From NCBI GenBank assembly GCA_026391995.1, contig JAPLCY010000357.1, positions 1 to 7,018 on the forward strand: a stretch of DNA of 7,018 bases, written 5' to 3'. Made by a program: the position numbers and the translations under genes. Numbering within the stretch: the stretch's first letter is position 1; each line of letters begins with the position of its first letter. Origin of the DNA: Candidatus Auribacterota bacterium (lineage in GTDB: Bacteria > Auribacterota > Tritonobacteria > UBA1439). The notes under the pieces are model-generated. The model had not been told where the DNA came from and did no database searches. It saw nothing but the letters and a program-made list of their open reading frames with translations. Of the stretch, positions 1 through 5,341 are shown piece by piece.

Positions 1-672
1 GAGGACGGTGGATTTCAACGCGTCGCCGTAGTTCCTGATAATGTCATGCTCCGACTCGGTCTCGGCATCGCCGGTGAGGAGGAAGGAGATTTTGCCGTAG
101 GTTATTTTCAGGACGATTGAGGAGTTGTTGGGGTCCTTGTAGATGTGGTCGGGGCCCACTATCTCGGCCTTGACTCCCTCCCCGAGATCGAGCGTGTCGC
201 CGCGTTTCGGATTCCTGTATTTGAGCTCCGGGCGCCGCTTGATCGATTCGAGGATCTCGCTGTAGAGAATCGTCCCATGCTGATAGCCTGGATCGAGGAA
301 CTCCTTGATGGTGAGCGGATATTTGCTCCCGCTCTTCGTTTCATCGAGAAGGTAGTTGAATCCGCCGATATGGTCGAAGTCGGGGTGGGTCATGACCATG
401 TAGTCCACGGTTTTGATCTTGTTCTTCTCGAGGAAGGGGAGGATGACCGTCTTTCCCTTGTCCTTCTTCTTGTAGCCCGCCCCCCCCAGACCGCCGTCGA
501 CGATGACCGTTTTCCCCGCCGGGGAGGTGATGACGGTGGAGTCGCCCTGGCCGACATCCAGGAAGGTGACCGTGAGGTGGGCCTTGTCGGAGGCGAGACA
601 GACGGCAGCGACGAGGAGCAGCGCGAGCGTGGACAGGGACCGGACGGCGAGGCCCTTCTTCAACCTGGACAT
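1..672 (-). CDS. Secreted ComEC-like metallo-beta-lactamase-fold hydrolase (partial, C-terminus off the window)
   Basis: The 224 visible codons encode a protein with an N-terminal signal sequence (basic residues 3-11, hydrophobic 13-27). A metallo-beta-lactamase fold follows: FLDVGQGDS at 37-45, VDGG at 58-61, and the metal-binding motif THPDFDHIGG at 95-104 with H96, D98, D100 and H101. Near the visible end is the family motif NNSSIVLKITYGK...FLLTGDAE. These are hallmarks of the ComEC/Rec2 C-terminal hydrolase domain. The multi-pass channel of true ComEC is absent, so this is a stand-alone exported hydrolase. In known relatives the domain acts on phosphodiesters such as DNA; the substrate here is unknown. 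The ATG at 672 is chosen because GGAGGT lies 6 nt upstream and the signal peptide begins there. The gene is divergent from the RAM-domain gene and has its own candidate promoter. The stop codon lies beyond base 1. Confidence 0.88.
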   Translation of the reverse strand, partial: MSRLKKGLAVRSLSTLALLLVAAVCLASDKAHLTVTFLDVGQGDSTVITSPAGKTVIVDGGLGGAGYKKKDKGKTVILPFLEKNKIKTVDYMVMTHPDFDHIGGFNYLLDETKSGSKYPLTIKEFLDPGYQHGTILYSEILESIKRRPELKYRNPKRGDTLDLGEGVKAEIVGPDHIYKDPNNSSIVLKITYGKISFLLTGDAETESEHDIIRNYGDALKSTVL

Positions 673-735
673 GAGTGCACCTCCGTGGAGAGCGGTGGAA
701 CGGCGATGCGACAGCGAGCGCATTGGAACGGGATT

Positions 736-764
736 ATTGTAGGGCATGGGGCGCGGCTTTTCAA
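736..764 (-). promoter_or_regulatory. Candidate sigma70 promoter for the leftward metallo-hydrolase gene
   Basis: On the minus strand a TTGAAA hexamer (764-759) is followed after exactly 17 nt by TACAAT (741-736). Each hexamer has one mismatch to consensus. Transcription would begin near 729, giving a leader of roughly 57 nt. Found by inspection only. Confidence 0.55.
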
Positions 765-792
765 TTGCAATTTCACGGGCTATTGATATTAT
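765..792 (+). promoter_or_regulatory. Weaker candidate promoter for the rightward RAM-domain gene
   Basis: TTGCAA (765-770), 16 nt, then TATTAT (787-792). The -35 matches consensus at 4 of 6 positions and the -10 at 5 of 6. Its -35 directly abuts the -35 of the leftward promoter, so the two would be back to back. The transcript would have a leader of about 150 nt containing the inverted repeat at 827-856. This call is less secure than the minus-strand one. Confidence 0.3.
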
Positions 793-826
793 GATGGTGC
801 GGGGACGCATTGCACACACACAAGCC

Positions 827-856
827 CGCACACTGAAATGTGCGCCACAGTGTGCG
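827..856. repeat. 9-bp perfect inverted repeat in a CA/GT-rich leader; operator or RNA hairpin
   Basis: CGCACACTG (827-835) and CAGTGTGCG (848-856) are perfect inverse complements separated by 12 nt. GTGTGCG-like words recur nearby (AGTGTGCG at 873-880, GTGCGTG at 890-896), and ACACAC upstream (for example 816-821) can pair with GTGTGT (861-866), adding an outer stem. No T-tract follows, so it is not an intrinsic terminator. A regulator-binding site or leader structure for the 948-1181 gene is possible. The rest of 673-947 shows no supported gene. Confidence 0.45.
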
Positions 857-947
857 TTACGTGTGTTCTACGAGTGTGCGGCGCTGCGAGTGCGTGAGTT
901 AAGGGGTTTATCGCTTTCAACGTCAGGCTGCAGTAAAGGAGGGGGCC

Positions 948-1181
948 ATGTCCGTAGCGGCGTATATCTTCGTGGAAACGACGCAGGGGAAGGCGATGGA
1001 TATACGGGGCGAAATCGCCAAAATCAAGGGAGTGAAATCGTCGAGCTCAGTGACCGGGCCATACGACATCATAGTGCTTGTCGAGGGGCAGGACGTGAAT
1101 GAGCTCGGGGAGTTCATCTTCTCGCGCATCCAGAACATCCCGGGTGTGCTGCGGACGATGACCAATATCGTGATCGAGTGA
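948..1181 (+). CDS. Stand-alone RAM domain protein (Lrp/AsnC ligand-binding domain family)
   Basis: The 77-aa product is a single small alpha/beta domain. It matches the C-terminal effector-binding (RAM) half of Lrp/AsnC regulators: AYIFVETTQGK at 4-14, a helix ending at IKGV, the turn SSSSVTGPYDIIVLVEG around 32-48, and IPGVLRTMTNIVIE at the end. The DNA-binding helix-turn-helix half is absent. Known stand-alone RAM proteins form oligomers that bind amino acids or similar small molecules; the ligand here is unknown. The ATG at 948 follows AAAGGAGGGGG by 3 nt. The lipoprotein gene starts 10 nt after the stop, suggesting cotranscription. Codon use and GC content resemble the neighbours. Confidence 0.85.
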   Translation: MSVAAYIFVETTQGKAMDIRGEIAKIKGVKSSSSVTGPYDIIVLVEGQDVNELGEFIFSRIQNIPGVLRTMTNIVIE

Positions 1182-1191
1182 GGTGGCGATT

Positions 1192-1590
1192 ATGGACGGC
1201 GTGCGGCGTCACTGTCATTCGCGGAGGGCACTCCTCGTCATCTCCATGCTCGCATTGAGTGTGCAGGGTTGCGATCGGGCCCGGGAGCTTTTTGAACACT
1301 TCACGGAAGCCATCCGTTCGGGCGGGCATTCAAAGAAGGGGCCGCTGTCGGACCATGAACGGATATTGAGGAAATTCGGCGCTCCCCGCGAACGCCTGGG
1401 GGTGGGGAAGGCGGTGCGCACCGAGAACGGGATCCGCTACAATCGGAAGTGGAACTATTACTATTCCGGCAGGCCCGGTAAAAAGCCGCTCATGCGGACC
1501 GTCTATTTTGTGGATGAGGCATTCACCGGCTCCACGATTCACGGCCCCGACGGCACCGTGAGGAAGGAAGAGATCCGCTTCGCCTATTAG
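1192..1590 (+). CDS. Small predicted lipoprotein of unknown function
   Basis: This is a 132-aa protein from the ATG at 1192, which has GAGGTGG 5 nt upstream. An in-frame GTG at 1183 is possible but lacks a well-placed ribosome binding site. Residues 1-12 are basic, 13-25 hydrophobic, and VQGC ends at Cys27, a plausible lipobox, so the mature protein would be a lipid-anchored chain of about 106 residues. After a short Lys/Ser/Gly-rich linker, SDHERILRKFGAPRERLG recalls the helix-turn of SmpA/BamE-like small lipoproteins. The C-terminal half (YNRKWNYYYSG, RTVYFVDEAFTG, GTVRKEEIRFAY) looks like beta strands. The BamE resemblance is weak. It probably shares a transcript with the RAM-domain gene. 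Confidence 0.72.
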   Translation: MDGVRRHCHSRRALLVISMLALSVQGCDRARELFEHFTEAIRSGGHSKKGPLSDHERILRKFGAPRERLGVGKAVRTENGIRYNRKWNYYYSGRPGKKPLMRTVYFVDEAFTGSTIHGPDGTVRKEEIRFAY

Positions 1591-1593
1591 GCG
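1581..1593. repeat. Short palindrome spanning the lipoprotein stop codon
   Basis: CGCCTA (1581-1586) and TAGGCG (1588-1593) are inverse complements around a single base at 1587. They sit exactly where two convergent genes end, with only 5 nt between the stop codons. There is no T-tract on either strand, so an intrinsic terminator is not supported. It may be chance. Confidence 0.3.
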
Positions 1594-1595
1594 CG

Positions 1596-2108
1596 CTACT
1601 CGATAACCCCGGAGGCGTTCAACTCTTTTTCGCTCCGCGTGATCCCGTCAGGGCTCTGCGGCGAGTCCTCCTTCGCGGGCGCCCCGGGTGCGGGTTCCCC
1701 GACCGGAACGGTCACCGTCTCGGTACGGAGTTCCTGCTGCATCGGCGGGACGGCTGCCATCGGCAGCGTCTTCGGTATCTTCACCTTCAGCTCTTTCTTC
1801 TCTCCATCCGCACCAACGAACTCGATCTTGAGCGTGTCTTTCGGATTCGCGGCAAGATGGACGAGAAAACTGCCGTCCGGCATCACGTTGCCGGCCGCGG
1901 CGAAACCGTTCTTCTTGTTCTGGGCGGTGAAACGGATCGGGTGCATGCCGGCGACAGACCCGGGCGGGGCGGAAAGCGTGATCTGGCCGGGCATGCCGGT
2001 GGGGCTCACGGCGATGACGTCCTTGTTGACCCGCACCTTCATGCCGCCGGCGAGGACGGTCGCGGCGCAGAGGATGATCATGGCCGCGGCTATATGTTGT
2101 TTCATCAT
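1596..2108 (-). CDS. Predicted exported protein with Ala/Pro-rich tail, unknown function
   Basis: The 170-aa product has a typical Sec signal peptide: MMKQH, a hydrophobic stretch at 6-19, and likely cleavage after VLA at residue 20. The mature part has a beta-rich look, with repeated turns such as GQITLSAPPGS, GNVMPDGSFLVHL and DTLKIEFVGADGEKKELKVKI, suggesting an immunoglobulin-like or carboxypeptidase-regulatory-like sandwich. The last 40 residues are Pro/Ala/Glu-rich and probably disordered. AGGAGGT lies 4 nt before the ATG at 2108 and 7 nt before the adjacent ATG at 2105; the second may be the true start, giving 169 aa. It is a single-gene leftward unit converging on the lipoprotein gene. 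I do not recognise a named family. Confidence 0.72.
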   Translation of the reverse strand: MMKQHIAAAMIILCAATVLAGGMKVRVNKDVIAVSPTGMPGQITLSAPPGSVAGMHPIRFTAQNKKNGFAAAGNVMPDGSFLVHLAANPKDTLKIEFVGADGEKKELKVKIPKTLPMAAVPPMQQELRTETVTVPVGEPAPGAPAKEDSPQSPDGITRSEKELNASGVIE

Positions 2109-2188
2109 GTGTACCTCCTCTCACTTTGCAGGGGCTAGTATACGACACGGATTGGTCCGGCGCAAGAATGTTAGGTATTGACAGGTAG

Positions 2189-2236
2189 CTATCGAGCAAT
2201 CAAGCCATCGAGCGATCAAGCTATCGAGTAATCGAG
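2189..2236. repeat. Tandem array of six 8-nt units (three 16-nt repeats)
   Basis: Six consecutive octamers, CTATCGAG, CAATCAAG, CCATCGAG, CGATCAAG, CTATCGAG and TAATCGAG, fit the pattern YNATCRAG without gaps. Read in pairs they form three 16-nt repeats. The array ends 13 nt before the GTG start of the next gene, between it and the leftward gene, so it lies in the likely promoter or leader. It is too short and spacer-less to be a CRISPR. The remainder of 2109-2249 shows nothing else clear. Confidence 0.8.
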
Positions 2237-2249
2237 AAAAGGGGGAATC

Positions 2250-2903
2250 GTGAGCACATTGAAGACGAAGGCACTGGAGCAGATCGAGCAAAGGATGGAG
2301 GGAATGGACCAGGGGTCGCTCCGGTTCCTTATCCTCAAAAGCGCCAAGCAGTTCAAGATATCGTGGGTGGAGCTCGGCAGATCGCTCTACACCGCCTGGA
2401 AGGAGAGGATGTTCAGGCAGTGGGGATACCAGACGTTCGAAGCGTACACGGCCAAGGAGATCGGCATCAGGAAGAGCACCGCGCTCAAGCTTTTGAAGTC
2501 GTACTACTTTCTCGAGAAGGAGCGGGCGCCGTATCTGAAGGAGGATTACCTGAACACCGCCGAGGCGGCGCGCGTCCCCGCCTACGAATCGATCGATCTC
2601 TTGCGGCGCGCCAAGGAGCGTGACGATCTTGACCCGCGCGGCCTGGCGACGCTCACCCGGGACGTTTTCGAGAAGGGGAAGGAGCCTGCCGAGGTCCGCA
2701 AGGAGCTCACCTCTCTTATCAGGCAGCGCGAGGAGCTCGATCCGGACGAAGCCAGGGAGAAGAAAAAGACGGCAGTGGTGAAGCGGCTCATCGGAACGCT
2801 GAAGTCGCTGCACCGCGACACGCAGCTGCTCAAGCTGCTGCCGTCGGATCTGCTTTCCGAGATCGAGCGGATTGTGAAAAAACTCGAAGCCCACGTGAAA
2901 TAG
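2250..2903 (+). CDS. Conserved hypothetical protein with possible helix-turn-helix and coiled-coil tail
   Basis: The 217-aa protein is soluble, highly charged and almost entirely alpha-helical by composition. Residues 36-60 (FKISWVELGRSLYTAWKERM and onward, rich in aromatics) and 61-89 (AYTAKEIGIRKSTALKLLKS) look like a helix-turn-helix in which GIRKSTALKLL would be the recognition helix. Residues 110-125 (PAYESIDLLRRAKERD) form another helix, and 145-217 is a Lys/Glu-rich segment likely to be a coiled coil. There is no signal peptide or membrane segment. The GTG start at 2250 follows AAAAGGGGGA. A short array of octamers lies just upstream, and the MazG-like gene starts 11 nt after the stop, suggesting one transcript. 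DNA binding is inferred only from the putative motif. No named family is claimed. Confidence 0.8.
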   Translation: MSTLKTKALEQIEQRMEGMDQGSLRFLILKSAKQFKISWVELGRSLYTAWKERMFRQWGYQTFEAYTAKEIGIRKSTALKLLKSYYFLEKERAPYLKEDYLNTAEAARVPAYESIDLLRRAKERDDLDPRGLATLTRDVFEKGKEPAEVRKELTSLIRQREELDPDEAREKKKTAVVKRLIGTLKSLHRDTQLLKLLPSDLLSEIERIVKKLEAHVK

Positions 2904-2914
2904 GGGAGAGCTCC

Positions 2915-3268
2915 ATGAACGACTGTTCTGCAACCGTTGAAAGGCTGAAGGGGGAGGTAGCCCGCTTTATCGAAGAGCGCGACTGGGCGCAATTCCACTC
3001 GCCGAAGAACCTGAGCATGTCGATCACTATCGAGGCGGCGGAGCTGATGGAGCTCTTTCAATGGATGAAAGTGGACGAGGCGCGCCTGAAATCCGAGCAC
3101 CCGGAGCTGCGCGGGAAAATAGAGGAGGAGATCGCGGATATCGCGATCTACATACTGAGCCTCTGCCACACCATGAACCTTGATCTCAGTTCCTGCATTG
3201 CGGCGAAACTCGGAAAGAACCGCGAGAAATATCCCGTCGAGAAGTTCAAGGGGAAATACACGCATTAG
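2915..3268 (+). CDS. MazG-like nucleotide pyrophosphohydrolase
   Basis: This 117-aa all-alpha protein carries the MazG-type metal-binding signature: E40-A-A-E43 on one helix and E72-I-A-D75 on the next. It also has FIEERDWAQFHSPKNLSMSI at 18-37 and KLGKNREKYPVEKFKG at 98-113, features of the single-domain dCTPase-like branch (RS21-C6/DCTPP1, MazG-like). Enzymes of this group hydrolyse noncanonical or excess (d)NTPs to the monophosphate and pyrophosphate in the cytoplasm, using Mg2+ held by the acidic residues. The length is normal for the single-domain form and all key acids are present. The ATG at 2915 follows GGGGAGAG. It lies 11 nt behind the helix-turn-helix gene. The exact nucleotide substrate cannot be told. 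Confidence 0.92.
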   Translation: MNDCSATVERLKGEVARFIEERDWAQFHSPKNLSMSITIEAAELMELFQWMKVDEARLKSEHPELRGKIEEEIADIAIYILSLCHTMNLDLSSCIAAKLGKNREKYPVEKFKGKYTH

Positions 3269-3273
3269 CTCGC

Positions 3274-3326
3274 AGCCTGAAACTTTTAGTTGGACCCTGC
3301 AGCCTGTAGCCGCCCCTCATAGCCTG
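3274..3326. repeat. Three scattered AGCCTG words after the MazG-like gene
   Basis: CAGCCTGAAA begins at 3273, GCAGCCTGTAG at 3299 and TAGCCTGTAAA at 3320, so AGCCTG starts at 3274, 3301 and 3321. This may be a decayed short tandem repeat. No hairpin with a T-tract is present here, so no terminator is called for the upstream genes. Confidence 0.35.
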
Positions 3327-3404
3327 TAAATTTGTCTCCCCGCTTGTTTTTCAGATACACAACCACCCAATCTGACATAAAGACATACCTCTACTACAAC
3401 ATAC

Positions 3405-3432
3405 AAAAAAATAAGAAAAAAGTGTTTTTTTA
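3405..3432 (+). promoter_or_regulatory. AT-rich UP-like element upstream of the mraZ promoter
   Basis: An A-run tract (3405-3420) is followed by a T-run (3425-3431). Relative to a start site near 3468 this covers about -63 to -36, where UP elements contact the RNA polymerase alpha C-terminal domains. The surrounding stretch 3350-3435 is much more AT-rich and G-poor than the rest of the window. Confidence 0.5.
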
Positions 3433-3461
3433 TTGACACTGTGGGGTACCTCGTATATATT
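3433..3461 (+). promoter_or_regulatory. sigma70-type promoter of the mraZ/dcw cluster
   Basis: A perfect TTGACA (3433-3438), a 17-nt spacer and TATATT (3456-3461, one mismatch to TATAAT). Transcription would start near 3468, leaving a leader of about 59 nt before mraZ. This is the best promoter in the window. Confidence 0.82.
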
Positions 3462-3471
3462 ATGGCACGTA

Positions 3472-3501
3472 ATGGGGAATGGTGGAGCATTGTGGAGTAG
3501 A
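3472..3501 (+). promoter_or_regulatory. Candidate MraZ boxes (three 10-bp-spaced repeats)
   Basis: ATGGGG (3472-3477), GTGGAG (3482-3487) and GTGGAG (3492-3497) recur exactly every 10 bp, just downstream of the presumed start site; ATGGAG (3513-3518) is a further off-phase match. MraZ proteins are known to bind short G-rich direct repeats with this spacing upstream of their own gene and repress the operon. Autoregulation is inferred from that precedent. Confidence 0.65.
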
Positions 3502-3526
3502 TGGTTTTAACCATGGAGTGTCAAGC

Positions 3527-3970
3527 ATGTTTTACGGCGAATTCAGGCACTCGATTGACAACAAGGGTCGGCTGATCATCCCTGCAAAATATCGCGAGAC
3601 CCTGCGCGAAAACTACATTGATAAATTCTTTATCACACGGGGGCTCGAGCATTGCCTCTTCGTGTTCACGCCGCGCGAGTGGAATCTGCTCGTCACCAAG
3701 CTCAAGGAGCAGCCGCTCACCAAGGCAGGCGCGCGCGGTTTCACGAGGCTCTTCCTGTCCGGGGCGTGTGAGGTTGAGTGCGACAAGCAGGGGCGCATCA
3801 TGCTTCCGCAGAATTTGCTCGAATGGGCGAGGATCAAGAAGGATATCGTGGTGGTCGGGGTGCTGAGCCGCTTTGAAATCTGGGATGAGGAGTCCTGGCG
3901 CACGTTTGAGCGTGAGCGCGGGAACAACTACGAGGAGATCGCCGAGCAGCTCATTGACGTGGGACTGTGA
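3527..3970 (+). CDS. mraZ: MraZ, transcriptional regulator of the division and cell wall cluster
   Basis: The 147-aa protein has the two SpoVT-AbrB half-domains of MraZ: MFYGEFRHSIDNKGRLIIPA at 1-20 and CEVECDKQGRIMLP at 81-94 with LLEWARIKKDIVVVGV after it. MraZ forms ring-shaped oligomers on nucleoid DNA, binds repeats near its own promoter and represses the dcw cluster in E. coli. The ATG at 3527 is chosen over upstream GTG codons because family members begin with a similar MF(M/Y)GE sequence and because GGAGTG (3515-3520) is 6 nt upstream. Length is normal. It is the first gene after a strong promoter, and the next gene begins 16 nt after its stop. Confidence 0.96.
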   Translation: MFYGEFRHSIDNKGRLIIPAKYRETLRENYIDKFFITRGLEHCLFVFTPREWNLLVTKLKEQPLTKAGARGFTRLFLSGACEVECDKQGRIMLPQNLLEWARIKKDIVVVGVLSRFEIWDEESWRTFERERGNNYEEIAEQLIDVGL

Positions 3971-3986
3971 CACGAAGGAGGTGGGC

Positions 3987-4262
3987 ATGGAAACAATGGT
4001 CGGCGGCACGCGGGCAAGAAGAATCAGCTTTGGCGAGGACGAGTTGCTGGGCGGGCGAGTGAAGCATCCGCTCGCGGAGAAGATACTCGCGCGCTGCCCG
4101 AGGCTCGCCTCGGCGCTGGCCGCGATAGGCGCGCGCGGCGTTCCCCGGCAGATGGTGCGCGAGGGGGGAAGGCTCGCCTCCACGATGGCCGCGAGCCGCA
4201 GCATTGGTTGCGCGGGGGTGCGCCACCAAAGCCTTCGTTTTTACAGCAGATCAGTCTCCTGA
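3987..4262 (+). CDS. Small basic protein between mraZ and rsmH, unknown function
   Basis: This 91-aa frame has the strong ribosome binding site GAAGGAGGT 4 nt before ATG 3987 and codon use with G/C-ending codons like its neighbours. Its stop TGA (4260-4262) overlaps the rsmH ATG (4262-4264) as TGATG. rsmH has no good ribosome binding site of its own, so translational coupling is likely. The protein is strongly basic, with many Arg residues. It has a possible amphipathic helix around HPLAEKILARCPRLASALAA (26-45), two Cys residues, and no clear signal peptide or membrane span. I recognise no family. Genes at this place in other bacteria usually pass directly from mraZ to rsmH, so this is an added gene. 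It could instead be a decayed or lineage-specific leader peptide, but the start signals argue for translation. Confidence 0.62.
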   Translation: METMVGGTRARRISFGEDELLGGRVKHPLAEKILARCPRLASALAAIGARGVPRQMVREGGRLASTMAASRSIGCAGVRHQSLRFYSRSVS

Positions 4263-5191
4263 TGAATGACGCGCACATGCCCGTAATGTGCGACGAGGCG
4301 CTGCACGCGCTGGCGCTACGACCGGGGATGCGCGTGCTGGACGCCACGGCAGGGTGCGGCGGCCACGGCCTGGGAATACTGGAGCGGATCGGGAACGCGG
4401 GGACGCTGATAGGGCTTGACTGGGATGATGAGGCGCTCGCGATCGCCCGGGTGCGGCTGCAGCGGAAGGGATGGGATGTGCGGCTGCGCCGGCGAAGCTT
4501 TACCGAACTGAAAAGCGTCCTCGCGGAAGAAGGCATCCAGGAAGTAGACGCGGTGCTCTAGGATCTGGGCGTGTAGTGTATTCAGTTTGACACGCCATCG
4601 CGCGGCTTCAGCTTCAGCACGGCGGCGCCGCTCGACATGCGGATGGACAGGCGCCGCGGCACGACGGCGCGCCTGATCCTCGAACGGTGCAGCAAGCGGG
4701 AACTCGCCGATATCTTCAGGCTTTTCGGCGAGGAGCCGCTGGCAAAGAGGATTGCGGGCGCGATCACGAGGGAGGGGGTGCCCTCCATGACCGCGGAGCT
4801 CGCGGCCATCGTCGGGCGCGTGTATGCCCGAGCGGGCATGTACCGCAGCAGGATCAACCCCGCCACGCGGGTGTTCCAGGCGCTGCGGATCGCTGTGAAC
4901 GAGGAACTGGAAAATCTGCGCAGCGCGATGGGGCAGGCGATCGAGGTGGCGGCACAGGGGGCGCGGATCGTGGTGATAAGCTTTCACTCGCTCGAGGACA
5001 GGATAGTGAAGGAGGTATTCCGGAATGCCGCGAAGGGGTGCGTGTGCCCGCCGCGGGCGCCGATATGCGCATGCGGACGCGCGCCGCTGGTGAAGGTCGT
5101 TACGGGCAGGCCGCTGAGGCCGGGCGAACGCGAGATCGGGCGGAATCCGCGGGCGCGAAGCGCGCGACTGAGGGCCGCTGAACGGATATAG
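4262..5191 (+). pseudogene. rsmH: rsmH (16S rRNA m4C1402 methyltransferase) interrupted by two in-frame amber codons
   Basis: From ATG 4262 the frame spans 310 codons including the final TAG, the normal RsmH length. Family motifs run the full length: HMPVMCDEAL (5-14), the SAM-binding DATAGCGGHG (27-36), LIGLDWDDEALAIARVRL (49-66), RGFSFSTAAPLDMRMD after codon 110, ELADIFRLFGEE, INPATRVFQALRIAVNEELE, VISFHSLEDRIVKEVF and IGRNPRARSARLRAAER at the end. RsmH N4-methylates C1402 in the decoding centre. The conserved motif normally read LLDLGVSSxQ here reads L-stop-DLGV-stop-CIQ: TAG at 4559-4561 (codon 100) replaces Leu and TAG at 4574-4576 (codon 105) replaces Ser, and the next Ser is Cys. There is no frameshift. 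As written, only a 99-aa fragment would be made. Consensus error, recent inactivation or amber readthrough are alternatives. Confidence 0.85.
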
Positions 5192-5203
5192 ATCGTGAAA
5201 GAA

Positions 5204-5335
5204 TGGGGGATGGCCGGGGGTGAGCGGTAGATCTTTATCAGCAATCATTGAATTTAATGAGAGCTGCGCGTGGCAGCTCGTCAATGATGCACCTCCAACC
5301 CTAAAGGTTCCGCTCGCTCCCGGCCTCCACCCCCG
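5204..5335 (+). other. Long nested hairpin (possible structured RNA or palindromic element) between rsmH and ftsL
   Basis: Five stacked helices can form on the plus-strand transcript. 5205-5209 (GGGGG) pairs with 5330-5334, with a flanking U-G pair 5204/5335. 5212-5227 pairs with 5310-5325 (16 pairs, two of them G-U). 5231-5237 pairs with 5302-5308 (one G-U). 5244-5251 (ATCATTGA) pairs with 5281-5288 (TCAATGAT). 5261-5267 (GAGCTGC) pairs with 5273-5279 (GCAGCTC) around the loop GCGTG. All imperfect pairs are G-U on the plus strand and would be A-C on the minus strand, which favours a plus-strand RNA. There is no T-tract after it, so it is not a standard terminator. No known RNA family is recognised; a miniature mobile or palindromic repeat is an alternative. 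Confidence 0.6.
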
Positions 5336-5341
5336 ATAATA

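Noticed and set aside
1581..1600. Bidirectional terminator between the convergent genes
   Set aside because: Only a 6-bp palindrome is present, with no T-tract on either strand.
2189..2236. Possible CRISPR array
   Set aside because: The 8- or 16-nt units are directly adjacent with no unique spacers, and no cas genes are seen.
2121..2933. A 270-codon minus-strand frame
   Set aside because: It is antisense to the 217-aa gene. Its Leu/Arg-rich product has no recognisable motifs, and it reads through the octamer array and a start codon of another gene.
3479..3526. Longer MraZ starting at an upstream GTG
   Set aside because: The extra residues have no counterpart in MraZ proteins, the extension overlaps the 10-bp repeats, and ATG 3527 has a well-placed ribosome binding site.
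4559..4576. TAG reassigned to an amino acid throughout this genome
   Set aside because: TAG is the natural stop of at least five other genes in the window and of rsmH itself, where the proteins end at expected lengths. Readthrough is kept only as a low-probability alternative.
5220..5339. A 39-codon plus-strand frame starting with GTG within the long hairpin
   Set aside because: There is no proper ribosome binding site, it resembles no known peptide, and the base pairing of the region explains its sequence better.
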